This document shows positions 1-9,953 of a stretch of DNA of 64,000 bases, in pieces (positions within the stretch are counted from its first letter, which is position 1; each line of letters begins with the position of its first letter). The DNA lies in assembly GCA_963969395.1 (NCBI GenBank), contig OZ017797.1:15810001-15874000 (forward strand). The letters run 5' to 3'. The notes under the pieces were generated by a model, which worked only from the letters and a program-made list of their open reading frames with translations, made no database searches and was not told the DNA's origin. The translations under genes were made by a program, and so were the position numbers. This DNA is from Pseudoscleropodium purum (lineage: Eukaryota; Streptophyta; Bryopsida; Hypnales; Brachytheciaceae).

Positions 1-984
1 GGTTAAAAAGTTATTGTATGAATATGTTGTTTCTATTACTCAATGGATAGCCCAAAAATTTCTTAAAAAATCATTTTTTTTAAATAAAAATTTGAAATTG
101 ATTTTTTAGATTTATATGTACATTAAAAGCTTTGACCCCAGATTTGATTCATTCTATTTTGATTAATGAGATGAAAATTGTGAGGAGTTTTAATTTGTGA
201 GTAGTTATGGAAAATTTGTACTCTAAAATAAACTTTGAAGGCCTTTATTTAATTTAGTTTCCAATCTTTTTGAAAAAAATAAAGACATTAGATGTATATT
301 GTTTATTACAACGTCACAACCATTGGAATTGGAATTTTTCAATTCCATAATTAAATTATTAACAATTTAGTGTTTTGAATTCGGTTTTGAATCATTCTCT
401 ACTTCTATCTACTTACTATTTTTTCTTATGTATTGTACAATTCCAAATGATCTAAATTTTTTTGAGTATATAGTCAACTTGTCTACAAAAATGAATTGAA
501 AGAAGCACCCCAATTTTGGACATTTTTTCATGAAAATGTAACCTTAAGAAGTACAATTGGCCATTTTTTCATAAGGTGAAAAAAAAATTTGTCACTTCAA
601 ACATTAATATCTTGCAATTTACAGAGTAGAAATTTCTGAAATTTTTCCCACATCTTTCGAACCAAATTACTACAAGATCCTATGGTTAAATGTGTCCAAG
701 AATTTTTTTTTCTAAAATTTGGTACTTCTACTAGAAATGACAATTTTGGAGTACTTTTGGTGAAAACATAGTCCAAAACATTTAGAGGTTAACTTGTAAT
801 TAGATTTTAGAAAAAAAAAAGTATTTTTACATAGCGTTGGGTTGAAAAGATTTGCCTTAAGAAAATACGCACAATTTCTTGCTACAACTAATTTCAATTT
901 GATACTTAGAAGAACTTTGTTTGATAATCTTCAATGCTTTTCATACAAATAAGTCATAACTCCAAATATAAGATATTGTGTACA

Positions 985-1000
<16 letters not shown>
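1..1000. repeat. AT-rich dispersed repeat, inverted relative to 51.8-52.2 kb
   Basis: There is no gene here. The stretch from about 300 to 720, read on the minus strand, matches about 51,840-52,230 on the plus strand over several hundred bases with scattered mismatches. Shared words include the run around GGAATTGTACAAT and the AAAATAGTAAGTAG block. This marks two copies of one interspersed repeat in opposite orientation. No coding domain is visible, so the element class is unknown. Confidence 0.6.

Positions 1001-1038
<38 letters not shown>
994..1038. repeat. TA dinucleotide microsatellite
   Basis: An uninterrupted run of alternating T and A of about 45 bases, a simple-sequence repeat in AT-rich DNA. 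Confidence 0.95.
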
Positions 1039-1040
<2 letters not shown>

Positions 1041-1205
1041 TATTTCTAATAAATAAGATATTTGTATGCTTATGTCTACATATATCTATATATTGTATAT
1101 ATATAGTATATAAACTACAAACAAGGCCATATGTCCAAATATAACCTTTATCCTAAACACTAGGGCCTTTGGGGGTTTATTAACATCATTGCTTTTGAAG
1201 TGTTA

Positions 1206-1585
1206 TAGGTCCGAATGCCACTAAGGTATAGAAATATCAATTATACAATCTTGTAGTGTACATGTTACAATTGATGTGAATCAAATTTGGAGTCATTTGG
1301 CCACACAAATTACAAGATTATAATGTTTTAAGTGTTGAAAAAGAATGTTGAAATTTTCCTATCAACACATTTGGAGGTGAAATTTGATTTCTAAACCTAC
1401 TCAAATGAAAAAAAAATTGAAAATATAAAGTACTTCAAAATCACCATACAAACACATTAGTAAAACAAAATATCATTTGATTGATTCACTATGTTTGCAA
1501 AATGGTTTTGAAATGTCAAAATTCAACAAAAAAAAGTTGCAAAAACCATCTAAGGTTGAACCTCTTTCTACTAAAATGCTTCATA
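1206..1585 (+). repeat. Direct repeat, left copy
   Basis: About 380 bases that recur in the same orientation at about 3,609-3,985 with roughly 90% identity by eye. Both copies contain the block around CACTAAGGTATAGAAATATC, then a GGAGTCATTTGGCCACACAA block. They could be the ends of a degraded retroelement or two members of an interspersed family. I see no TG...CA termini, primer-binding site or polymerase between them, so an LTR call is not justified. Confidence 0.7.
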
Positions 1586-1586
1586 G

Positions 1587-1927
1587 GGGTGCTTCACACA
1601 TGGGCCGACCAAGTTGAGAGGCCATGGGAGTTCATGGGCAAACTTTGTGAGAGTCCAAAAAAATGGGCAATAAATGGTAAAATTCAATAGACTCTTGACT
1701 AGAGTTTGGATCGCCACAAAGTGGCGAACCAAACTTTGGTCAAGAGGCCATCGCAAGGCCATCACCATGTAGGAGTTTGGGCTGCCATGTAGGTAGTTGG
1801 GAGGGCGACGGACTTTAGATTGTGTTGCCTTGTATGAAGGATCGAGAGGCCGAAGTTAGGGTTTTTTGAAATCTGATTGGTGGAGGCCAACGGACTCTTG
1901 ACCTTCGGCCCATGTGTGAAGTAGCCC
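1587..1927. mobile_element. MITE-like foldback element of about 340 bp
   Basis: The two ends form an imperfect terminal inverted repeat. The left end reads GGGTGCTTCACACATGGGCC and the right end, on the other strand, reads GGGCTACTTCACACATGGGC. The element interrupts the end of the 1,206-1,585 repeat, where the sister copy at 3.6-4.0 kb lacks it. The GC content is higher than its surroundings and there is no coding capacity. No clear target-site duplication was found, so the superfamily is undetermined. Confidence 0.65.
1692..1746. repeat. Strong internal hairpin in the MITE-like element
   Basis: CTCTTGAC at 1,692 pairs with GTCAAGAG ending at 1,746. Inside it AGTTTGG pairs with CCAAACT, and CGCCAC pairs with GTGGCG around an AAA loop. 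The result is a nearly continuous stem of about 25 bp. Confidence 0.8.
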
Positions 1928-1944
1928 TTAGTCACTTTTAGCAA

Positions 1945-4650
1945 ATTTCAAAACCAAATTAGACTCAACAAAGTATTTATATGCCTTTGAAAATTTTACC
2001 TTTGTATTTGGCAACAACTAATCCATCCATGTCTCCCTAGAAATAAATCTTACATAATCACTTCAAATATTCTGAATTTCAAATATACAAAAAAACAATA
2101 TAAAGAAAATTATACTCTCAAAATTTCATAGTCAAATTATTATTTTTCTACTTGCTATCAAAAAACAAGCACATGACAAAACAAACTAAAAAGACCTTAT
2201 TTTATCCTATACCCCTATTTTCCTTAGAGTAGATGATTCTAGTCCATACCTCGACCATATGGGCAGTCTAACACCCATTGTTTACCATTTTTGTCCCCAC
2301 GACTATCTCTATATCCTTATTTTGAAGCTACATAATTCAAAAGTTCAATGAAAAAGTAACTATCTTCATCTTTCTCTCTTACAACTTCAAACTTACAAAA
2401 TATGAAATGAAAATATCTCAAAGTACAAAAATAAAGAAACTAGGACCTAACAACTCTCTAACAAAGATAATAACAGAGTTCCAAGAGGAGCATCACTTCA
2501 TTTGTAAGAACTTAAAGATGCATTTAACAATAGTTGCATTATATTCTATATAATCTAGTTTAGTCCAAGGATTAACTAGCCCTTATAATCAATGTTGGAG
2601 TCTATTATTTTCTTTGATAGGCCTAAACATACAATAATATAAATCATCATTGAGACCCTCAAAACACCCTTCAAACATCACTTTTTAGCTATTGAATTCA
2701 ACACATTCAACCTATATTTAATTGGTCTTTGCAATTATACATACTTTGTCATTCAAAAGCTTCTTCAATGTCTTCAAAACCATGCTTTATACCACAACAC
2801 AAATGTGAGTTGTACATTTTTCTTTATTTATGACTTTGGAACGACCCTAATTGTTACTTCAATTGTAGACAATTGGAATGAATTAGAAGATTTGTTGGAA
2901 AATGTATTGTTATTAGATAGTATATATACTTGATTACTTAGGTTTAGAATTTTCATCATTTGCACATTGGTGTACATACCTGATTTGGCTCCTCCCATAC
3001 TAAATGGGCACTAGTGGCAAAGCTTCAAGTTGTTGTTCTGTAATTACAATAGGAAGTTGGTTTGAGCATGATTTTGGGGTCTTTTTCAATCCATTTTAGC
3101 TATTTGAAGTTGCATTGTTGTTGAAAATTGTAAGAATGTTGTTGAAATCAAATGACCAATTTTCAATTCTTAAGACTAATTGTTATAATTGTTGCTATTG
3201 TCTTGATCGATGCTATAGGTATTGTGCAGGGAATCATTTTCTTCACTTCCAATAGAGTTGCCCTCTACTTCAATGCAATCACTTTCCATGGCTTCCTCTA
3301 TTTTAGCTTAATCACTCTTCTACCTCTCAAAATCCTTACAATATCTTAGAAATACTAGAATGATCTTTCTCCAAGGACCTATTTTCAATGCAAGATACTC
3401 TACGGAATGATGTAATACAAAGTGAGCCTAAATATGTGAGAAAAATGTTGGAATCAACCACCTCCATAAACTAAGTGAATGCTTGAATGACCATGCATGA
3501 GTGATGAAATTTGATATGCTTAAAGACACAAAAGGTGTGGAGTCAACCTTGAGATAAAATAAACTATCTTTATAATCAACCCCTAAAAGTCCAAGATCTT
3601 TTGGGGTTATAGATCTAAATGTCACTAAGGTATAGAAATATCAATTGTATTATCTTGTAGTATATGTGTTGTAGATGAGGTGCATCAAATTTGGAGTCAT
3701 TTGGCCACACAAATTGCAAGATTATGATGTTTTAAGTGTTGAAAAAAAATGTTGAAATTTTCCTAGCAACACATTTGAAGGTGAAATTTGATTACTATAC
3801 CTACTCAAATGAAAAAAAAATTGAAGCTATAAAGTACTTCAAAATCACCATACAAACACATTGGTAAAACAAAATATCATTTAATCGATTCATTGTGTTT
3901 GCAAAATGGCTTTGAAATGTCAAATATAGCAAAAAAAAGTTGCAAAAAACACTTCTAAGGTTGAACCTCCTTCTACTAAAATGTTTTTTTTATCACTCAT
4001 AACTTCTTAGATTCAGATAAAATTTTAAGTACTCAAATAAGACTAGTATGAGTAACTTTTCCAATTGGAAATGGATACTATGTAAAGAAGAAACAAGCCA
4101 CCAAAATTCACTATAATACAAAAATGTTGGGATTTTAAACTTTGAATTGCTCCCCAACATTCAAAACAACTTAGATTGACATGAAAAATTTACCACAATA
4201 ACTAGATTGCAAAGGAACATAACCCAACAAATTTGATTGAAAATTAACATTGGATGAAGGAGATACAAGCCCCCAAAGTTGAAGCTATCAAATGTAGTTT
4301 GGTGAATTCAAATTAAACCTATGAACTTCAATTGGCTTCCAAAAAAACAATACATCTTGGATTGATCTGATAACTTTACTACACAAATTAGAACAGAGAA
4401 CACAAATTTCCCAACAAGTTTTATTGGACTTGGACATTAGATGCAAAAGTTACAACACTTTGAATTGGACTTGAAACTGTATGAAGACACTTTTGGTCCC
4501 CTAGGGCATTTAGGGGTTAAGTGATGTGTGGTGTCCAACAAATGTTGAACACTTATCTCTTATGAAAATGGGCCTACAGTATTTATTATCGTAATTGGCC
4601 ACCAATTCTCCATTGATATCATGCAAAAATAGGGGTCAACATTTCAGCAG
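1945..4650. repeat. AT-rich gene-free stretch with second direct-repeat copy and a TTAA-type element end
   Basis: No credible gene is visible. The stretch holds the second copy of the 380-bp direct repeat (about 3,609-3,985). Just before it is a short inverted pair, AACCCCTAAAAG and CTTTTGGGGTTA, near 3,577-3,612. At 4,507-4,520 the sequence TTTAGGGGTTAA looks like a piggyBac-type terminus next to a TTAA target site. Short ORFs here resemble nothing recognisable. Confidence 0.5.
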
Positions 4651-5561
4651 CAGGGTTGATTTTAGGTGTAGTTACCTTACTGTACATTATGACATCAAAA
4701 GCAAGAAAGAGCAGGCCTTGGGAGTACAAATTGCTTGACGGACAAACCCTTTCACATCCCAAGGCCACACAGGTAAGTTACGTACAAATGTGGTTGTCTA
4801 ACCCGACCTTTCCACCAGATATGGAACACAATTCATAGTTCAAGAGCTGTCAATTTGGAATGGAATACCAGATTGGTTAAAAAGACGGACATATTTATTC
4901 TAGAACAGAGCAAATCGAAGCAGTCATGGACACAACACCTGCAGTCTCGTGAAAGCAAATGCACCTCAGCATGTTTCGAGAATACTAACCACCATACGTG
5001 AAGGTCTGCATAAGGATTACAGCACGTTTATATGCAAGCAATTTCGGACCAGTAGAAATTCTTGGAGGTGGCAAACAAAATTTGAGGACATCGAAATAAC
5101 CACAATCAGCAAACTCATGTCCACCTCAAAAAGACAAACCACACCAAAGAAGTGTTCTAGATTGCCCACACTACCTTCACCTTCTCCAGATTCCGGTAAT
5201 TAGTGTGGGACAATGTAATATGCCAGATTAGTGTAGAAAACATTGAGTTCGGGTCCAATGCATACAAGGACGAGATAGTACTCCAAAAATCAAAACCCCC
5301 AATCCCCTGAAAATCACATACGAAAAGCCCCTTCTCCAAGTAATCAGCAATTCTGAGATTGTGTAAATTAGCACGACAGGAACAAACTCTGAGCATCCAT
5401 CAGCAACGCCATAAATGGAAAATGGAACCAATGTCTCCATATTGATGGAAAGGCAGAACCAATTTCATACACGATTAACTAAAGACCTTCCTGTGCAAAT
5501 TATACCTACTTCGGAGGGAATACCACCCAGTCATAAACATAAACCTATTCGTAAACATAAC

Positions 5562-6353
5562 CTATTCGTAAGGAATCTGCATGTAGGACGCATCGGACAA
5601 AAAGGGCACATCAGCGTACATGCCATTCAAAGCACAGCGGATGCAATCTAGCACAATGAAGAGAAAAGCGAAGGTGACGGCCAGCCAGTAGTGAGCTCCA
5701 AATTTCCCCCAGTACACGGCCTGCGGCACCCAGTCATTCACCGTGCCAATCACCTGCACGATAATCTCGAGAAGCATTCCCGTCACCACGTGAAACCGCA
5801 AGAAATGAGGCCACCGGTTGTTGCGCACCACGCCCAAATAGGCACCGAAGAAGTACGCCAGCAAGAACCAGCTGGGCAAGGAGCCGATGAGGATAAGAAA
5901 CGGATACGTGCAGAATTCGTAGTCTTCGATAAACGAGTGCAAACTGTACGCTGTCTCGGCGTACATCCACGTCTCGCTCAGCGGCATTAGGTATGGCACG
6001 CACGCTAAAATCCGCCACCAGAATTTGGGCTTCTCTTGCATGGGGGCGAATCCTTTGAAAGACGGCACATCTTCCGTCGCCGCCCTGGGAGTGGTGGCTC
6101 CCGAGCGTGGTCTCCTCACACTTTTCGCAATAATTCTACCCGCATCGCCCTCCCGAAAGGCGGACGCCACAGATCCTAATGGCGCAAACGCCAGACGATT
6201 GTGAGAAAGCCCCATTGTAGGAGCGCAGCTGGCCACTCCTCGCACCAAACGTGCACGAGATACCACGGGAGATGGCGATGAAGGAAGACCACTGCTCATG
6301 GAATGTCCCAACACCTGTGACAACGAGCTTGTGCGCAAGGTCGCCATCGTCAT
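5562..6353 (-). CDS. TIC20: TIC20-I/IV-type plastid inner-envelope import translocon protein
   Basis: This is a single-exon 263-residue protein. It matches the plant TIC20 family, a four-helix membrane component of the TIC complex that helps pass nuclear-encoded preproteins through the inner chloroplast envelope. Residues 1-95 or so are rich in Ser, Arg and Ala with few acidic residues, as expected for a transit peptide. The mature region has the family signatures RILACVPYLMPL (114-125), ETWMYAETAY (127-136), LPSWFLLAYFFGAYLGVVR (159-177), WPHFLRFHVVTGMLLE (181-196) and CALNGMYADVPF (240-251). It ends in MQIPYE, like TIC20-I and TIC20-IV of Arabidopsis as I recall them. The hydrophobic stretches fit four membrane helices. 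The start chosen is the first Met of the open frame. No intron interrupts the coding sequence. Nothing looks truncated. Assignment between TIC20-I and TIC20-IV is open. Confidence 0.93.
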   Translation of the reverse strand: MTMATLRTSSLSQVLGHSMSSGLPSSPSPVVSRARLVRGVASCAPTMGLSHNRLAFAPLGSVASAFREGDAGRIIAKSVRRPRSGATTPRAATEDVPSFKGFAPMQEKPKFWWRILACVPYLMPLSETWMYAETAYSLHSFIEDYEFCTYPFLILIGSLPSWFLLAYFFGAYLGVVRNNRWPHFLRFHVVTGMLLEIIVQVIGTVNDWVPQAVYWGKFGAHYWLAVTFAFLFIVLDCIRCALNGMYADVPFLSDASYMQIPYE

Positions 6354-6592
6354 ACTCCTTCGGAATCCTGCTCCACAATTGCTCTGCGAGCATACGCACC
6401 TGCAAACCCTCAGACTAGCTCTTCAGGAATTTGCATCATCCGAAGACTATCCCTGCGGATGATCACATTGCAAATGCGCCTTGAGCAGTCGTTCGGTGAT
6501 AAGTCTTGCTTCGGGGTTTGGAGGTTGTTTTCACACTTGTAGGGTCTGCGCACAGGGATGCAGACGTGGCTGCCAGGTCAGCCACTATTTGC

Positions 6593-6600
6593 TAGGGTTT
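6593..6600 (-). promoter_or_regulatory. telo-box-like motif upstream of TIC20
   Basis: On the minus strand the sequence reads AAACCCTA, the core of the plant telo-box found in promoters of many plant housekeeping and ribosomal genes. It lies about 240 bases upstream of the TIC20 start codon, in the GC-richer island. Function is inferred from position and motif only. Confidence 0.4.
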
Positions 6601-6794
6601 AAGGTAACTCTGCCTATGACAACCAATGGGAGGGAGCTCATCACAGGCAGAAATCGTAGTGGTGTGCATTTCAAGAACTGGAATGTACAGTATCCCGGCA
6701 ACTCTCAATCATCCCCCTATTCAGTCATTCAAAAGAATTTTTTTTAGTATAGAATATAAATGACATTTTTTGTCTTGTATTGTGCACATTCAAT

Positions 6795-7425
6795 TCTTAT
6801 GCAATTACAATCAAACATATCAAATTTGGATTTCAAAGATGCAAAATTCCATTTTTGGTGAATTATTTCATTTAAAATTCATAGTTTTGCATGATAATTG
6901 ATTGAAAACCATTGGTGATGAATTTCTTAATTAGATTGTTTAGAATGTAGGAAACATCCATATGTACGTCTCTCTTTAAATAAATATCTCCAAAAAGTTT
7001 TAGAATTTCGTCACAATGGTTTTAGAAGTTGATGTGACAATGTCCAAATTTTGAAAAATAGATGTTACTTTATTGTTATTAGATTTTTCTATTTGACCTT
7101 CATATTGTTACAAATTTTTCGCATTTGACATTTGCTTTGCCAAATTCAAACTGCAATGAAGAAATATCAATTTTTCAAAATTTGGACATTGTCACCTCCA
7201 CTTTTGAAATCATTGTCACGGAGTTCTAAAACTTTTTGGAGATGTTTAGTGAAAGAGAAATGTGTGTATGGAAGTTTCCTACCAAAATTGAATTTTAAAA
7301 ATTCATCATCAATGTTTTTCAATGAATTCTCATGTAAAATCATTAAAATTCAATGAAACAGTTCACACAAAATGGAGTTTTGGTTTTCTAAAATCCAAAT
7401 TTGATATGCTTGATTGAAATGGCGT
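6795..7425. repeat. Large foldback (inverted repeat) element
   Basis: About 6,800-7,070, read on the minus strand, matches about 7,160-7,425 on the plus strand over some 270 bases. Shared words include AAAATTTGGACATTGTCAC, TTCTAAAACTTTTTGGAGAT and AATCCAAATTTGATATG. The arms are diverged (roughly 75-80% by eye) and separated by about 90 bases. This suggests an old foldback or MITE-like element. The short ORF at 7,132-7,356 lies in one arm and is not a gene. Confidence 0.7.
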
Positions 7426-7636
7426 AAAACTTAAATGTTGATTATACAACATGCAAAACGTAAATCATATAATACATTTTGCAATTTTCTTTTGAATACA
7501 AGAATAGGGGTGGATAATTGAGAGTTGTTGGATATTGAAAACTTACAAATTGCTTTGAGTCTTGGAAGTATTCATTGAAGGCCATTTTTAGGTGTCACAT
7601 GAAGGAAAGTGCTACAATTAGGTACTACTATCTTAA

Positions 7637-9422
7637 CCCTTAAAGATCCATGCATCCCAAAAGTAGATGCGCCTTGGTCAACCTTGATTGATATCTTCTT
7701 TTAATATTTATTTAGACTAAGGAAAAAAAGGATATTTAGTTGTGTTTCTATTCTATATTAAAATTCTAGAAATATTGGAAAAATTATTGCAATTTCTAGC
7801 TCTATGCATTAGAATCCAAATTATGCAATATTGTATAAATTTCATTTGTATTTTCGTATTATTAAATTTGTTATAAAATCATGTTATAATATAATATTTT
7901 TATTCTATCTTTCATTTATAGTAAAATATTCAAATTATTCTTATATATATTAGAATTAATATAAATTTCTTTTTACAACAATTTTATTTGAAAAAAATCT
8001 GACATTGATAAAGAATATTTTCTTTTACACCAAGAAAACATTCAAATTTTATATATCAATTATATAGAAGGATAAATTTAGCTTGATAGTGGCTTGAAGG
8101 TCATTGGCAAGGTTGTTTTGGTTGTAAAGTATAAAATATTTAATTGATAAATTTTCACGCCAATCTCTATTTAGTCTATTGCTACTTGCACTTCTTGAAA
8201 AAAATTCAAATAATTTGCTTGTTTTTGCTATATTTACTAATTTGTTTTCACTTTTTTACTAACAAATTTTTAATTATGACAATTTTTCACATAACAAATT
8301 TATTTTTTCCACTCTAATAGGAAAATCATTACATAAAAAAAATTAAAATATAAGATTGATATTTGAGTACAATTTAAAGGTAAAATTTAGCTCATACATG
8401 ATATTTGACCATTTTGCAATGAATCAAGTCCTTCTAGAGGTATATAATTTAGCTAGAATTTAATTACAACTTCCCTAATTATAGACTCTCTATTCGCACC
8501 AAAGTAGTTTTTTCTTGTCTTCTAAAATAGGAGGTCCGTGAAACACCCATTAAAGAACTGAAACTAAATTCGAGGAGGTGAAATACTTTGAAATATTTTT
8601 CAGTGGAAGACAACTAGAATTGGCATTTAACCCAAATGAGTTCATATTTTTTTAAAGCTTTTTGGAATTAGTTATGAATTTTTGAAGTTGAAATGGCATA
8701 AGGTCCTATAATCACTGACTTCCTCAAACGTGCATTGTTCATACATTGCTAGTACAACAAAAAGTAACATGTACAAATAGTGAACATTTGAGGATGTGGG
8801 TGATTTAAGAGCTTAAGCCCATTAGGAACCCTCCTTTGACTTAATCATTCGGCTCATGGAAGTACATGAACAAAAAACAAACAAACAATAGAGTAATCAT
8901 TGACAAATGACACCCTTGCCAACTGGAATACCAAATGCCTATGATAGCATAGTATCCTAAAACCATAAATGAAAAAGCCCCTTATAATGGCACAATAGGG
9001 GGTCATAAAATGCACAATATGTGGCTCTATCGTTGATTTGAAAAAGATTCACTAATTTCCTTGCATTAGATTGTCTCACTCATGATTAAAAACAAGTTTC
9101 AAAGGTAACTCTTCTAGATGAATAGGAATGCGTCCAAATGAAAAATCCATATTTATACTGAATAAAATATTCATTTCCAAAGAAAAGAATTATTTTCTAA
9201 CCCTACAATGCCGAGGTGGACGTTTTGTGTCCAATGGAAGAGATGGAATCAAACTATACATGATAGAAGTAGAACTATTCATCCTCGAAATTTGTTTTGA
9301 AAAGGAAAGATCTCCTACAATTATTTGACTCGCAATGACTATTTTTGCAATTTTGGAGGCTAGTGATTCACACGGTAATATAAAAAGATGATTTTGAGGA
9401 CCACCCCTTCAACATTTAAGGG
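7637..9422. mobile_element. Degenerate piggyBac-like (TTAA) element without transposase
   Basis: The left edge reads TTAA then CCCTTAAAG. The right edge, on the other strand, begins CCCTTAAATG and abuts TTAG, a likely one-base decay of TTAA. CCC termini next to TTAA are typical of the piggyBac superfamily. The 1.8-kb interior is AT-rich with no credible coding sequence. Its last 220 bases recur at about 52,830-53,041, ending in a similar TTTAAGGGG terminus. Similarity to the 50-kb copy begins before 7,637, so the true left edge could be further out. Confidence 0.5.
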
Positions 9423-9539
9423 TTAGTGCATTCTTCTTCATCCTTATTTTTGCACATATTGAGCTCAATTTCTCGACGAATTCGTCTCCATATCTTATAG
9501 GCTTGGAATGCTTACTTTAACGGTTCGTGGCATTCCTAC

Positions 9540-9953
9540 CTTACCAAAGTCGTTAACCAAAAGCCGAAAGCCGCTTGACAGGGTCGGCGAGTGGGCGGCC
9601 AAGCAGACAAGCCGGCCAGCTGGGTAGGCCGGGCCACCAGGTGGAGATGCTTCTCCACACGACGACGACGACGACGGACAACTGACTTACACCCTCGTCC
9701 TGTCGCAGCGCACACCTAACTAGCCCTTCTCGCTGACGACTCGGGCTCTTCCATTACTGTCTAGCCTTCCTCTGCCGGCGTAAGCATTCTTTCCTCGCCC
9801 TCCGCCTTGCTGTTAGTTGCTTGCCGGTATCAGCATCGCTGAAGACCGGTTCTCGGGCTCCCCGAACTTCTCGCCGTTCCTCTCCCCGCCCGAAATTGTC
9901 CTGTCCTTAGAGTCATTTCACTCAAATAACTAACCAGGGTGCACGATTCTTCC
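9540..9953 (+). promoter_or_regulatory. GC-rich upstream region of DCP1 copy 1
   Basis: A GC-rich island rises abruptly out of AT-rich repeat DNA and ends where the inverted arm begins, 160 bases before the DCP1 start codon. It contains an (ACG)n run near 9,660-9,678. It has no similarity that I can see to the region upstream of copy 2. I infer that it carries the promoter and 5' leader of copy 1. Confidence 0.5.

Noticed and set aside
1206..3985. LTR retrotransposon defined by the 380-bp direct repeats
   Set aside because: There are no TG/CA ends, target duplication, primer-binding site or polymerase between them, and one copy is interrupted by a MITE. An interspersed repeat is the safer call.
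5691..6018. Frames of 94-99 residues on both strands within TIC20
   Set aside because: These are shadows of the TIC20 coding sequence in its GC-rich region.
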